Made by a program: the position numbers and the translations under genes
The notes under the pieces: model-generated
Database searches by the model: none
What the model was told of the DNA's origin: nothing
The model's input: only the letters and a program-made list of their open reading frames with translations
From: Erythrobacter sp. SCN 62-14
Lineage (GTDB): Bacteria > Pseudomonadota > Alphaproteobacteria > Sphingomonadales > Sphingomonadaceae
NCBI GenBank assembly: GCA_001724215.1
Contig: MEDW01000002.1
Coordinates: forward strand, 1 to 64,000
Direction of reading: 5' to 3'
Length of the DNA: 64,000 nucleotides
Shown here: positions 1 through 8,791 of the stretch, one piece after another
How the letters are laid out: every line of letters starts with the position of its first letter
How positions within the stretch are numbered: position 1 is the first letter of the stretch

Positions 1-1
1 G

Positions 2-337
2 CAGGCCGAGCGGCTGGGCACCGGCCATGCGGTGGAGCAGGCGCTGGGCGAGATACCCGACGAAGCGCGCGTGCTGGTGCACCCTTCCTACATCGAACAT
101 CTGCTAGAGCTGGAGCAGGCCTTTAGCGCCAAGGAACTGCGCGCGCTGTTCAGCCGGGGCGAGGTGATCCTTGCCGCAGCCAGCGACAACCTGTTCGAAA
201 GCGGTTCGCTGAACGAGGCCGAAGACCATGCGCGGGCAAAAGCGACTGCGCAGCAGATTGCAGCGCTTGCTGATCTGGCGCTGGCGATCAATCAGTGCGA
301 GCGAGGTCAGGTGCTGCGCGACGCGCGCCAGCGCTGA
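2..337 (+). CDS. Hypothetical protein, C-terminal part
   Basis: This reading frame is open from the first bases of the window and stops with TGA at 335-337, so the start lies outside. The GTG at 32 used by the ORF track is probably internal. About 111 residues are visible. They are rich in Ala, Glu and Leu and predicted mostly helical, with a segment resembling LVHPSYIEHLLELEQAF. I do not recognise the family. No signal peptide, membrane segment or catalytic motif can be seen in the visible part. It converges on nspC with a 7-bp gap, and nothing in the context gives a function. Confidence 0.6.
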   Translation, partial: QAERLGTGHAVEQALGEIPDEARVLVHPSYIEHLLELEQAFSAKELRALFSRGEVILAAASDNLFESGSLNEAEDHARAKATAQQIAALADLALAINQCERGQVLRDARQR

Positions 338-344
338 CAACAGC

Positions 345-1538
345 TCAGCTCAGTCGGTCGCGGAAATCCTCGTAATCAAACCGCTTGATGCAATCGAGCG
401 CGTCGGTTTCGCTGTCCCACATCCAGATCGAAGGCAGCGCCACACCATTGAAGGTGTTGGTCTTGACCATCGAATAATGGGCCTGATCAAGGAAAGCGAA
501 GCGCGCGCCGGGCTCGGCAGGCACCGGCAGGCGGTAGTCACCGATCACATCGCCAGCGAGGCACGAAGGCCCGCCAAGCCGGATCGGGATCATGCTGTCA
601 TCGGTCAACTCGCCGAGCATGGCAGGGCGATAGGGCGCCTCCAGCACATCGGGCATATGGCAGGTGGCTGAAATATCGGTGATGCCAACAGGCATTTCAT
701 TGAAATGGGTATCCAGCAGCGTGCCGACCAGAATGCCGGCATCGAGCGCCACCGCTTCTCCCGGTTCAAGGATGATCTCGCAGCCGGTATCCTCGGCCGC
801 ATCGCGCAGGAATTCGACCAGTTCCTCGCGCTGGTAATCGGCCCGCGTGATGTGGTGCCCGCCGCCCATGTTGATCCATTTGAGTTGGCCGAAAAAAGGC
901 TCGATCGCATCGAAGACGCGGTCCCATGTGGCTTTGAGAGGTTCGAAGTCCTGTTCGCACAGGTTGTGGAAGTGGATGCCCTCAATGCCTTCCATGTGTT
1001 CATCAGTCAGTTGATCGAGCGGGAACCCCAATCGCGATCCCGGCGCGGACGGATCATATTTCGCGACCTCGCCAGTGGCGACTTGCGGATTGATGCGCAG
1101 GCCCACGCTCACGCCTGCCCCGTTCGCGGCGGCGTGATCAAGGATCGCGCGCGCGCGCACGTGCTGGCCGGGCGAATTGAAGATCACATGATCGGACAGG
1201 CGGCAGATTTCTTCGAGGTCTTCAGGCTTGAAGGCAGCGCAATAAGTCGCGATTTCGCCGTCGTAGAATTCTGATGCGAGGCGCGCTTCCCACAGGCCGG
1301 AGGTCGAAACGCCATCAAGATACTCACCGATTATCGGCGCAGCCGACCACATCGAAAACGCCTTCAATGCCGCGAACACCTTGATATTCGCGCCATCGCT
1401 GGCGGCTGCATCGCGCACATCGGCGAGCACGCGGCAATTGGCGCGCAATTTGGCGGCGTCCACGACAAAGGCAGGGCTGTCAACGCGCGACAGGTCGAAA
1501 TGGGCAAAGGCGCCTGGATCACCGGCTTTGGTCTGCAT
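345..1538 (-). CDS. nspC: Carboxynorspermidine decarboxylase
   Basis: This PLP-dependent, alanine-racemase-fold decarboxylase makes norspermidine, spermidine or homospermidine from the carboxylated precursor. The 397 residues match the family in length. The sequence shows the PLP-lysine region (FAALKAFSM), the phosphate-binding MGGGHHI stretch, the LEPGEAV loop and the C-terminal DQAHYSM and NTFNG segments typical of NspC. The start ATG shares a base with the TAA of the upstream NHL-repeat gene (TAATG), so translation is probably coupled. The dehydrogenase supplying its substrate is encoded two genes upstream in the same operon. This is the alternative carboxyspermidine route to polyamines, not the aminopropyltransferase route. 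The exact product (spermidine, norspermidine or homospermidine) cannot be read from sequence. Confidence 0.9.
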   Translation of the reverse strand: MQTKAGDPGAFAHFDLSRVDSPAFVVDAAKLRANCRVLADVRDAAASDGANIKVFAALKAFSMWSAAPIIGEYLDGVSTSGLWEARLASEFYDGEIATYCAAFKPEDLEEICRLSDHVIFNSPGQHVRARAILDHAAANGAGVSVGLRINPQVATGEVAKYDPSAPGSRLGFPLDQLTDEHMEGIEGIHFHNLCEQDFEPLKATWDRVFDAIEPFFGQLKWINMGGGHHITRADYQREELVEFLRDAAEDTGCEIILEPGEAVALDAGILVGTLLDTHFNEMPVGITDISATCHMPDVLEAPYRPAMLGELTDDSMIPIRLGGPSCLAGDVIGDYRLPVPAEPGARFAFLDQAHYSMVKTNTFNGVALPSIWMWDSETDALDCIKRFDYEDFRDRLS

Positions 1539-2509
1539 TATTGGGGCTCATTGGGAACAAGAGGGAGTTTGAAGCGCACCACGCGAGCGGCGACGACATC
1601 GGCAATATAGGCATAACCATCAGCGGAAATCGCAAGGTCGTGGCCAAGGCTGTATTTGGTGCCCGGAACGCCGACGTCAAGTGATGTCTCCAGAGTGCCG
1701 TCAGCAGCATAGATCCGCACAATCGCCCTTGTACGATCAAGATTGTCGCGTCCTAGCAGCACCGCCAACCGCCCATCGCCCAGCGGTTTTATCGCATAAG
1801 GGCGATTGTCCCCGCGCATCGCCCGGCTTTCAATCAGTTTGCCCGAATGATCAAACACCTGAACCTTGGCATTCTCACGATCGGCCACATAAATGCGGGT
1901 TTCGTCCACCGCAACGGAGTGCGCGATGTTGAAGTTGCCCCATTCGCGCAGGAAGCGCCCCTGCTGATCGAATTCGGCAATCCGCGTGTTCACATAGCCA
2001 TCGGCAATCAGCACGCGATCGGCCAGAAAGGCTACATCAGTCGGCCGACCAAATTGGGTGGAGCCTTGCGCGTTTGCGCCTGCCTCGCCCAGCACAAGTT
2101 CCACCTCGCCTTCGGGACTGAAGCGGAAGACCTGTTCCAGAGCGACATCGGTGATCCACACCTTGCCTGCCGCATCAACCGAAAGACCATGGGGCATAAT
2201 GAAGGCCCCTGCTCCCCACTGGCGGATCAGCGCCCCATCAGGCGAAAAAACGAACACAGTCGGCTCGGCAATGGGCTGCGCCGGAAAGGGTTCCTGCCAT
2301 TTGCGGCCGGCGCGGTGGAGCACGTAGACATTGCCCGCCGCATCGACATCAACGGCCGTCACCTCGGCAAACACCGCATCATCGGGCACGCTTGGCCAAT
2401 CTGCATCCAGTGTCGCGCGAGGCACCACCTCGGGTGGCAGGGGCGGCGCAAGATCATCGCAGGCAGTGAGCGCAAAGGCCGCTGCCGCCACGCACCACCA
2501 CGCCCGCAT
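1538..2509 (-). CDS. NHL-repeat lipoprotein
   Basis: This is a secreted or outer-membrane-anchored beta-propeller protein. The chosen start (MRAWWCVAAAAFALTAC) gives a lipoprotein signal peptide with lipobox LTAC. It also forms an ATGA overlap with the preceding dehydrogenase stop, whereas the longer ORF start at 2548 lies inside that gene. The remaining about 300 residues contain NHL-type repeats: repeated segments of the form V(A/S)VDAAGKVWITD, DVAFLADRVLIADG and ISADGYAYIAD. That pattern resembles peptidyl-alpha-hydroxyglycine lyase-like or SMP-30-like propellers, but no enzyme can be named. Its position between two polyamine biosynthesis genes, coupled on both sides, is unusual and suggests a linked role, possibly in periplasmic polyamine sensing. 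That role is inference only. Confidence 0.8.
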   Translation of the reverse strand: MRAWWCVAAAAFALTACDDLAPPLPPEVVPRATLDADWPSVPDDAVFAEVTAVDVDAAGNVYVLHRAGRKWQEPFPAQPIAEPTVFVFSPDGALIRQWGAGAFIMPHGLSVDAAGKVWITDVALEQVFRFSPEGEVELVLGEAGANAQGSTQFGRPTDVAFLADRVLIADGYVNTRIAEFDQQGRFLREWGNFNIAHSVAVDETRIYVADRENAKVQVFDHSGKLIESRAMRGDNRPYAIKPLGDGRLAVLLGRDNLDRTRAIVRIYAADGTLETSLDVGVPGTKYSLGHDLAISADGYAYIADVVAARVVRFKLPLVPNEPQ

Positions 2510-3735
2510 CAGAAATCCACCGGTGCGGGCAGCTCCTCGACCGTCCACGGCAGGCCATGGGCATTGAGCATTTCCATGAAGGGGTCTGGGTCCATCTGTT
2601 CGATGTTAAAAACGCCCTCCCCGCGCCAATGGCCCTGCACCATCATGGCAGCGCCGATCATGGCTGGCACGCCGGTGGTATAGCTGACCGCCTGATTACC
2701 GGTTTCCTCGTAGGCGGCCTCATGCGAACAGATGTTCTTGATATAGAAAGTCTTTTCACCCGATCCATCGAGCGCCTCGCCGGTCGCGATCACCCCGATA
2801 TTGGTGTTGCCCTTGGTGGTTTCACCCAGCGTTTCGGGCTTGGGCAAGACGGCAGCCAAGAATTGCAGCGGGATGATATCCTTGCCCTGATATTTCACCG
2901 GCTCGATCGAAGTCATCCCGACATTCTGCAGCACAGTAAGGTGGGTGATGTATTGATCGCCAAAGGTCATCCAGAAGCGCGCGCGCTCCAGTTCGGGGAC
3001 GAATTTGGCGAGGCTTTCCAATTCCTCGTGATACATCAGATACATATTCTTGGGGCCCACCGCCTCGAAATCGAACTCGACCTTGTTCGACATCGCCGGA
3101 GTTTCAACCCATTCGCCGCCTTCCCAGTGACGCGCAGGCGCGGTCACTTCGCGGATGTTGATTTCCGGGTTGAAATTGGTCGCAAAATGCTGGCCGTGAT
3201 CGCCGCCGTTGCAATCGAGGATGTCAAGCTGGCGGATCGTCTTCAGCTTGTGCTTCTTCAGCCACATGGTGAAAACGCTCGTCACGCCGGGGTCAAAGCC
3301 GCTCCCCAGCAAAGCCATCAACCCTGCATCCTTGTAGCGATCATGATAGGCCCATTGCCACTTATATTCGAACTTGGCCTCGTCCTTGGGTTCGTAATTG
3401 GCGGTGTCGAGGTAATCCACGCCCGCTTCAAGACAGGCATCCATGATCGGCAGGTCCTGATAGGGCAGCGCGAGGTTCACGACGAGGCCCGCGCCGGTCT
3501 TGCGGATCAGGTTGACCATCGCGGGCACTTCTTCGGCGTCGATTTCATAGGTCGCGATGTCGCGCCCGGTGCGCTGCTTGACGCTGGCGGCGATCGCATC
3601 GCATTTCGATTTGGTGCGGCTGGCAAGATGCACTTCGGGGAAGATATCCGGGTTGAACGCCATCTTGTGAACACAGACCGAGCTGACGCCGCCTGCGCCG
3701 ATGACAAGCACTGTGGGGGATTGGGCTGCCGACAT
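2509..3735 (-). CDS. Carboxynorspermidine dehydrogenase (saccharopine dehydrogenase family)
   Basis: This NAD(P)H-dependent reductase condenses aspartate semialdehyde with a diamine to give carboxynorspermidine or carboxyspermidine, the substrate for NspC. The N-terminal Rossmann motif reads VLVIGAGGVSSVC. It is followed by the LVVNLALPYQD and VDYLDTANYE segments typical of the saccharopine dehydrogenase/CASDH family and by GSGFDPGVTSVF. The length of 408 residues is normal. It is the first gene of a three-gene minus-strand operon, and its TGA overlaps the ATG of the NHL lipoprotein. It is divergent from the threonine dehydratase gene, with a 63-bp shared upstream region. The partner decarboxylase in the same operon favours this call over lysine-pathway saccharopine dehydrogenase. 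Confidence 0.88.
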   Translation of the reverse strand: MSAAQSPTVLVIGAGGVSSVCVHKMAFNPDIFPEVHLASRTKSKCDAIAASVKQRTGRDIATYEIDAEEVPAMVNLIRKTGAGLVVNLALPYQDLPIMDACLEAGVDYLDTANYEPKDEAKFEYKWQWAYHDRYKDAGLMALLGSGFDPGVTSVFTMWLKKHKLKTIRQLDILDCNGGDHGQHFATNFNPEINIREVTAPARHWEGGEWVETPAMSNKVEFDFEAVGPKNMYLMYHEELESLAKFVPELERARFWMTFGDQYITHLTVLQNVGMTSIEPVKYQGKDIIPLQFLAAVLPKPETLGETTKGNTNIGVIATGEALDGSGEKTFYIKNICSHEAAYEETGNQAVSYTTGVPAMIGAAMMVQGHWRGEGVFNIEQMDPDPFMEMLNAHGLPWTVEELPAPVDF

Positions 3736-3798
3736 AATAGGAACCTTTCGTCTCGCGAATCTTGCGCTGCGCTTAGTCTAATGCGCTATGAGGGACAA

Positions 3799-4836
3799 AT
3801 GATCCAAGCGCCTGACACATTGCAATCAGCCACTCCGTCGCAGGAAGGCGTGCAGGCGGCAGCGCGCGCGGTTGCCGATATCCTGCCGCCGACACCGCTT
3901 CTGCCGGTCACGATCAGCGGCGTGCGCTGCTGGGCCAAGGCGGAATCCCTGCAACCCATCGGAGCCTTCAAGATCAGAGGCGCATGGTGGGCGCTGTCCA
4001 ATCTTGCACCAGAACAGCGCGCGGCTGGCGTGGTGGCGGTGTCTTCGGGCAATCATGCCCAAGGCGTGGCATGGGCAGCGAAGAAACTCGGCATCCGCGC
4101 CGCGATTGTCATGCCGCGCGATGCGCCGCAGGTGAAGCTGGCGAACACGCGCGCTCTGGGCGCTGAAGTGGTGCTGTACGAAAGGCCCTGCGAAGATCGC
4201 GACGAGGTGGCTGCAAAGCTGATCGCAGAACGAGGCGGCAGCCTTATCCACGCTTTTGCGCATCCTCATGTGATCGAAGGACAGGGCAGCGCTGGCCTTG
4301 AGGCTACGATGCAGTTGGGCCGCACCCCTGCCCGCATCATCGCCTGCTGCGGCGGGGGCGGGCTGGCGGCGGGTCTTGCATTGGCTTGCCCGGACAGCGC
4401 GATCCACATTGTCGAGCCTGATGGCTGGGACATGGTGGGACAGTCGCTTGCGGCAGGGGCACTCATTCAAGCCGCGCCCGATGCGCCGAGCACGATCTGC
4501 GATGCGCTCCAGCCGCCTGCGACCAAGCCGATCAATCTCGCAGTCCTTCAGGGCCGCGCCGAGGCGGGCGTGACTGTCACTGATGACGAGGTGCGCGCTG
4601 CGCAACATTTTGCCTTCGAACAGCTGCGCTTGGTGCTTGAACCGGGCGGCGCCGCCGCGCTTGCAGCGGCGCTTGCGGGCAAGGTTCCGGTGGACGAAAG
4701 CACCATCATCATGCTCACCGGGGGCAACGCCGATCCGGCCAGCTTTGCCGCCATGCTGGCCGACAAGAACATGACAAGGTCCGTCACAAAAGCATCATTA
4801 GGCGCGCATATAGCGGCCACGGACAATCATGTCTGA
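3799..4836 (+). CDS. Threonine/serine dehydratase (PLP-dependent)
   Basis: This fold-type II PLP enzyme of 345 residues deaminates threonine or serine to a 2-oxoacid. The PLP lysine lies in GAFKIRGAWW, the substrate-binding loop is SSGNHAQG, and the phosphate-binding glycine loop is CCGGGGLAAG. There is no C-terminal ACT regulatory domain, so this is the short catabolic/racemase-like form, not full IlvA. The ATG at 3799 is chosen over 3781 because AGGG lies at the right distance before it; the 759-residue ORF in the track reads far upstream through the antisense of the dehydrogenase. Its end overlaps the start of btaA by 8 bases. Serine racemase activity is an alternative that cannot be excluded. 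Confidence 0.85.
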   Translation: MIQAPDTLQSATPSQEGVQAAARAVADILPPTPLLPVTISGVRCWAKAESLQPIGAFKIRGAWWALSNLAPEQRAAGVVAVSSGNHAQGVAWAAKKLGIRAAIVMPRDAPQVKLANTRALGAEVVLYERPCEDRDEVAAKLIAERGGSLIHAFAHPHVIEGQGSAGLEATMQLGRTPARIIACCGGGGLAAGLALACPDSAIHIVEPDGWDMVGQSLAAGALIQAAPDAPSTICDALQPPATKPINLAVLQGRAEAGVTVTDDEVRAAQHFAFEQLRLVLEPGGAAALAAALAGKVPVDESTIIMLTGGNADPASFAAMLADKNMTRSVTKASLGAHIAATDNHV

Positions 4837-6073
4837 CACCGGAAAAGGCATTCCCGACATGGCCACTCAGCCCAAACGGATCATCGAAGATGCGGTGGTC
4901 CGCAAGGACGCAAAGCCTGCCGAAAAACTGCTCGATAAAGCCTTCGCGCTCGCTTTCCGGGGGCTGGTCTATGCCCAGATCTGGGAAGATCCGGTGGTGG
5001 ACATGGAAGGGCTCGAAATCACGCCCGATTCGCGTCTGATGTGCATTGCCAGCGGCAGTTGCAATGCGCTGTCCTATCTCACCGCGAACCCGGCATCGGT
5101 AACCGCAGTCGATCTCAATCATGCGCACGTGGCTCTGGGCCAACTCAAGATCACAGCAATCCGCCACTTGCCCAATTACGAGCGATTCCACCGGTTCTTC
5201 GCCCACGCCGATCACAAGGAAAACGCCGAAGTCTATCAAACGATGATCGCGCCCCATCTCGACAGCGCCAGCCGCGCCTATTGGGAAAAGCGTGATCTCA
5301 CCGGACGCAAGCGGATCTCCTATTTCACGCGCGGACTTTACAGAAAGGGATTGCTCGGCAATTTCATTGGCCTCGCACATATTTTTGCGCGGATTTACAA
5401 GATCGATCTGTCGAAAGTGCTCGCTGCGCAAAGCCTTGAGGAACAGCGCGAGGTGTTCGAACGCGAACTGGCCCCGGTGTTCGACAAGAAATTCATCCGC
5501 TGGCTCACCGATCAGCCCGCCTCGCTGTTCGGGCTTGGCATTCCGCCTGCCCAGTTTGAACACCTCGCCGGCGATGAACGCATGGCCGAGGTGCTCCGGC
5601 GGCGGCTCGAAAAGCTCGCCTGTGATTTTGAAATCAAGGATAATTACTTCGCTTGGCAGGCTTTTGGGCGGGGCTATGACCGCTCGGAAAGCGCGCCCTT
5701 GCCGCCCTATCTCCAGCGCGCCCATTGGGAGGCAATGCGCGAGCGAGTCGAGCGGCTCGACGTGCTGCGCGCCAATATGGTCGACTGGATCGGCGCGAGG
5801 CCGGAGGCGAGCATGGATCGCTTTGTGCTGCTCGATGCGCAGGACTGGATGAACAACGCGCAATTGGATGACCTGTGGGGCCGCATCACCCGCGCCAGCC
5901 GCCCAGGCGCGCGCGTCTTGTTCCGCACCGCGGCCGAACCCAGCCTGCTGCCGGGGCGCTTGGACGAGGCGATCCTGTCGCGCTGGCGCTATCTTGATGA
6001 GACATCGGCTGACCTTACCCGCCGCGATCGTTCGTCGATCTATGGCGGCGTGCACGTGTACGAGCTGAAATAA
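4829..6073 (+). CDS. btaA: S-adenosylmethionine:diacylglycerol 3-amino-3-carboxypropyltransferase (BtaA)
   Basis: BtaA transfers the 3-amino-3-carboxypropyl group of SAM to diacylglycerol, the first step to the phosphorus-free betaine lipid DGTS. The protein (414 residues) belongs to the DUF3419 family. It shows AQIWEDPVVDMEGL, the SAM-site-like CIASGSCNALSYL and VTAVDLNHAH segments, and a C-terminal TAAEPSLLPGRL stretch. It is followed immediately by a small methyltransferase (TAATG overlap), the expected BtaB partner, which strongly supports the call. An alternative start at 4859 (MATQPKRI) is possible. Betaine lipids typically replace phospholipids under phosphate limitation, but no Pho box could be identified here. 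Confidence 0.88.
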   Translation: MSDTGKGIPDMATQPKRIIEDAVVRKDAKPAEKLLDKAFALAFRGLVYAQIWEDPVVDMEGLEITPDSRLMCIASGSCNALSYLTANPASVTAVDLNHAHVALGQLKITAIRHLPNYERFHRFFAHADHKENAEVYQTMIAPHLDSASRAYWEKRDLTGRKRISYFTRGLYRKGLLGNFIGLAHIFARIYKIDLSKVLAAQSLEEQREVFERELAPVFDKKFIRWLTDQPASLFGLGIPPAQFEHLAGDERMAEVLRRRLEKLACDFEIKDNYFAWQAFGRGYDRSESAPLPPYLQRAHWEAMRERVERLDVLRANMVDWIGARPEASMDRFVLLDAQDWMNNAQLDDLWGRITRASRPGARVLFRTAAEPSLLPGRLDEAILSRWRYLDETSADLTRRDRSSIYGGVHVYELK

Positions 6074-6708
6074 TGGCCAGCACCAACCATGCTGCCTTGA
6101 TGGACGAAGTCTATCGCGGTCAGCGCCATATCTATGACTTCACACGCAAATATTACCTGTTCGGGCGCGACACCCTGATTGCCGGATTGGGCGCGGCGCC
6201 GGGCATGAGCGTGCTTGAAGTCGCCTGCGGGACGGGGCGCAATCTTGCCAAGATCGGTAAGGCATGGCCGGGGGTGCAGCTTTACGGGCTCGATATCTCG
6301 GCCGAGATGCTCAAGAGCGCGCGCGCGGCGCTCGGCAATGCGGCGGTTCTGGGCCAAGGCGATGCCTGCACCTTTGACGCTGCCAAAGTGCTGGGCGCGG
6401 CGCGGTTTGATCGCATGGTGCTGTCCTATTCGCTGTCGATGATCCCCGATTGGGAAAGCGCGATGGATCATGCGGCCAGCCTGCTTGCCCCGCAGGGCGC
6501 GCTCCACATTGTTGATTTCGGGGACCTTGCCGGCCTGCCCCACCCGCTGGCCGGAGGCTTGCGCGCATGGTTGGCAAAGTTCCACGTAGCCCCGCGCGTG
6601 GACCTGCCCGCAGCCGCTGCCCGCATTGCCCATGGGCGCGGGCTGATCCTTACCTCCCAACGCGGGCCTTTAGGCTATTACCAACTCCACACCCTCAGCG
6701 CAGCCTGA
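6073..6708 (+). CDS. btaB: S-adenosylmethionine-dependent N-methyltransferase (BtaB)
   Basis: This class I methyltransferase is 211 residues long. Motif I reads VLEVACGTGRNL, followed by the acidic LYGLDISAEML that binds the SAM ribose, and motif IV-like VLSYSLSMIPDW. BtaB adds three methyl groups to diacylglyceryl-homoserine to complete the DGTS headgroup. Its ATG overlaps the btaA TAA, and length and order fit the known btaAB pair. The N-terminal HIYDFTRKYYLFGRD is typical of BtaB-like proteins. Nothing else in the local operon is obviously lipid-related. Confidence 0.87.
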   Translation: MASTNHAALMDEVYRGQRHIYDFTRKYYLFGRDTLIAGLGAAPGMSVLEVACGTGRNLAKIGKAWPGVQLYGLDISAEMLKSARAALGNAAVLGQGDACTFDAAKVLGAARFDRMVLSYSLSMIPDWESAMDHAASLLAPQGALHIVDFGDLAGLPHPLAGGLRAWLAKFHVAPRVDLPAAAARIAHGRGLILTSQRGPLGYYQLHTLSAA

Positions 6709-6796
6709 CAAGGCTGCCCGCAATGCGTTGCAATTGACAATCCTTTGCGCGCCCCGCAGTCTTGCTGCTCAACGAAGCTAATCAGGGGATCACTCA

Positions 6797-7252
6797 ATGC
6801 AGGCGCAACTTCTGGCGCCCGCCGCCTTGCTGGTGGTGTGGACGCTTATCATGCTGTTCTGGATTATTCCGGCACGCTTTGGCGCGGTTGCAAAACTTGA
6901 GGACAAATCCGCGCTTGCAGGCAAGCAGGGCGTGCGCGGCAATGATCTGGAAGGCGTAATTCCCGACAAGGCAAACTGGCCCGCGCATAATCACACCCAC
7001 CTTCATGAACAGCCGACCCTGTTCTATGCCGTGGTGATGATCCTTGCGATCCTGGGGCCGGGCGCGCTCGATGTACTGCTGGCCTGGGTCTATTTTGCGC
7101 TGAGAGTGGTGCATTCGCTGTGGCAGGTTCTGATCAACACCATTCCGGTGCGCTTTGCGCTGTTCCTTTTGAGCACCCTTGCTCTGATCGCGCTGGCGGT
7201 GCGCGCGGTGATGGCGACGGTGTTTGCCGATCCTTCAACCCTGCCCGCATAA
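6797..7252 (+). CDS. MAPEG-family membrane protein 1
   Basis: This small integral membrane protein (151 residues) has four predicted helices: roughly residues 5-27, 75-95, 97-117 and 120-142. MAPEG hallmarks are visible: the RF near the end of helix 1, an N-H-THLHEQPTLFYAV motif before helix 2, and the ALRVVHSLWQV motif. Family members include glutathione transferases and peroxidases acting on lipid or xenobiotic substrates, but many bacterial ones are uncharacterised. It is followed 13 bp later by a close paralogue, so the two form a tandem pair and may be co-transcribed. No substrate can be assigned. Confidence 0.8.
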   Translation: MQAQLLAPAALLVVWTLIMLFWIIPARFGAVAKLEDKSALAGKQGVRGNDLEGVIPDKANWPAHNHTHLHEQPTLFYAVVMILAILGPGALDVLLAWVYFALRVVHSLWQVLINTIPVRFALFLLSTLALIALAVRAVMATVFADPSTLPA

Positions 7253-7265
7253 GGAGACAGCAGCC

Positions 7266-7688
7266 ATGATCGGCATGGATATCTTGCAACCCGTTGTCGC
7301 GTTGATGGCATGGACGATGGTGATGTGGCTATGGATGTATGCGGTGCGCTTGCCCGCATTGACCGCAGCCGGCCTCAAGCCCGATGACGCGCGCAATGTG
7401 AAGGCACTGGACGAGGTCCTGCCCCCCAACGCACAGTGGAAAGCGCATAATTACAACCACTTGCATGAAGCACCGACGCTGTTTTATGCGGTGGCAATCG
7501 TGCTGGCGCTGATCGGTCAGGGCGACGGGGTGAACACAAGCATTGCCTGGGCCTACGTTGGTCTGAGGGTGTCGCACTCGCTGGTTCAGTCAACCATCAA
7601 CAAGGTTGCCTTGCGCTTTGCGCTCTATGCGCTCTCGAGTCTTGCGCTGATTGCGTTGATTGTGAACGCGGCGATAGCGCTGTTCTGA
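7266..7688 (+). CDS. MAPEG-family membrane protein 2
   Basis: This is the second of two tandem MAPEG proteins, 140 residues. The start at 7266 is preceded by a strong AAGGAG; the longer ORF start at 7224 lies within the upstream gene. It shares the layout of its neighbour: NAQWKAHNYNHLHEAPTLFY between helices 1 and 2, then AYVGLRVSHSLVQ and a final hydrophobic helix. The pair probably arose by tandem duplication followed by divergence. MAPEG proteins usually act as trimers, so a hetero-oligomer is possible, but that is inference. Confidence 0.8.
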   Translation: MIGMDILQPVVALMAWTMVMWLWMYAVRLPALTAAGLKPDDARNVKALDEVLPPNAQWKAHNYNHLHEAPTLFYAVAIVLALIGQGDGVNTSIAWAYVGLRVSHSLVQSTINKVALRFALYALSSLALIALIVNAAIALF

Positions 7689-7745
7689 GGCTTTCGCCCT
7701 CCCCTGCCCTACCGCGCAAGCCGGAGGGCAGGGGGTGGAAGATTC

Positions 7746-8717
7746 CTAGTCGGCCGCTTCAACTTCCTTGGCCGCGTGGGCGCGCGCAGCAAGGAACCGC
7801 TCGCCATCGAGCGCCGCCATACAGCCCATGCCCGCCGCCGTCACCGCTTGGCGATAGACGTGATCGGTCACATCGCCAGCCGCAAACACCCCGGGGATTG
7901 CGGTTTTGGGTGTGCCGGGTTCGGTCAGCAGGTAGCCGCTTTCGTCCATTGGCAGCTTGCCCTTGAACAATTCGGTCGCAGGCGCATGGCCAATCGCGAC
8001 GAAGGCCCCGTCGACCTCGATCGTCGAGGCCTCACCCGTCACAGTGTCTGTCAAGGCAAGGTGGTGCAGCATCCCGTTCTCGCCGCCTTCGAAGCTTTCC
8101 ACCGCCTTGTTCCACAGCACGGTGATCTTGGGATTGGCAAACAGCCGCTCCTGCAGGATCTTTTCGGCGCGAAGACTATCGCGGCGGTGGATCAGGGTGA
8201 CATCGTCGGAATGGTTGGTGAGATAGAGCGCTTCTTCAACAGCGGTGTTGCCCCCGCCGATCACCGCAACCTTCTTGCCACGATAAAAGAACCCATCGCA
8301 CGTCGCGCAGGCCGAAACGCCCTTGCCGCCCAGTTCCATCTCGCCCGGCACGCCCAGCCATTTCGCTTGCGCGCCGGTGCAAATCACAAGGCAATCAGCG
8401 ATATATTCATCGCCGCTGTCGCCAATGGCGCGGAACGGGGGGCCGCCTTCCAGATCGACCGATACAATGGTGTCCCAGATCATGCGCGTGCCGACGTGTT
8501 CGGCCTGCGCGCGCATTTCTTCCATCAGCCACGGCCCCTGCACCACATCGCGAAAGCCGGGATAGTTCTCGACATCGGTGGTGATGGTGAGCTGCCCGCC
8601 GGGCTGAAGCCCTTGCACCACGATCGGCTCAAGCATGGCGCGCGCGGCATAAATCGCGGCGGAATAGCCCGCGGGGCCAGAACCGATGATGAGCATTCGG
8701 GTAGTGTGGGTTGCCAT
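7746..8717 (-). CDS. trxB: Thioredoxin-disulfide reductase
   Basis: This FAD/NADPH enzyme reduces thioredoxin. FAD-binding GSGPAGYSAAIYAAR lies near the N terminus, the redox-active pair is in SACATCDGFFY (CxxC), NADPH-binding VIGGGNTAVEEAL follows, and a second FAD motif (GVFAAGDV) is near the C terminus. I take the ATG at 8717 (MATHTTRML), giving 323 residues, the usual length; the TTG seven codons upstream is the alternative. It is a single-gene unit between the MAPEG pair (convergent) and the tyrosine phosphatase. Confidence 0.93.
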   Translation of the reverse strand: MATHTTRMLIIGSGPAGYSAAIYAARAMLEPIVVQGLQPGGQLTITTDVENYPGFRDVVQGPWLMEEMRAQAEHVGTRMIWDTIVSVDLEGGPPFRAIGDSGDEYIADCLVICTGAQAKWLGVPGEMELGGKGVSACATCDGFFYRGKKVAVIGGGNTAVEEALYLTNHSDDVTLIHRRDSLRAEKILQERLFANPKITVLWNKAVESFEGGENGMLHHLALTDTVTGEASTIEVDGAFVAIGHAPATELFKGKLPMDESGYLLTEPGTPKTAIPGVFAAGDVTDHVYRQAVTAAGMGCMAALDGERFLAARAHAAKEVEAAD

Positions 8718-8791
8718 GGCTGGATCTTCTTGGGTCAATTATGAGCAGTGCGATATGGGAAGGTCAGGGGCGCTTGTCACGCTCCAATTCC

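Noticed and set aside
2557-3798. N-terminal 414 codons of the 759-residue plus-strand ORF
   Set aside because: This part is the antisense of the carboxynorspermidine dehydrogenase. The true dehydratase begins at 3799, where a ribosome site and the family N terminus are found.
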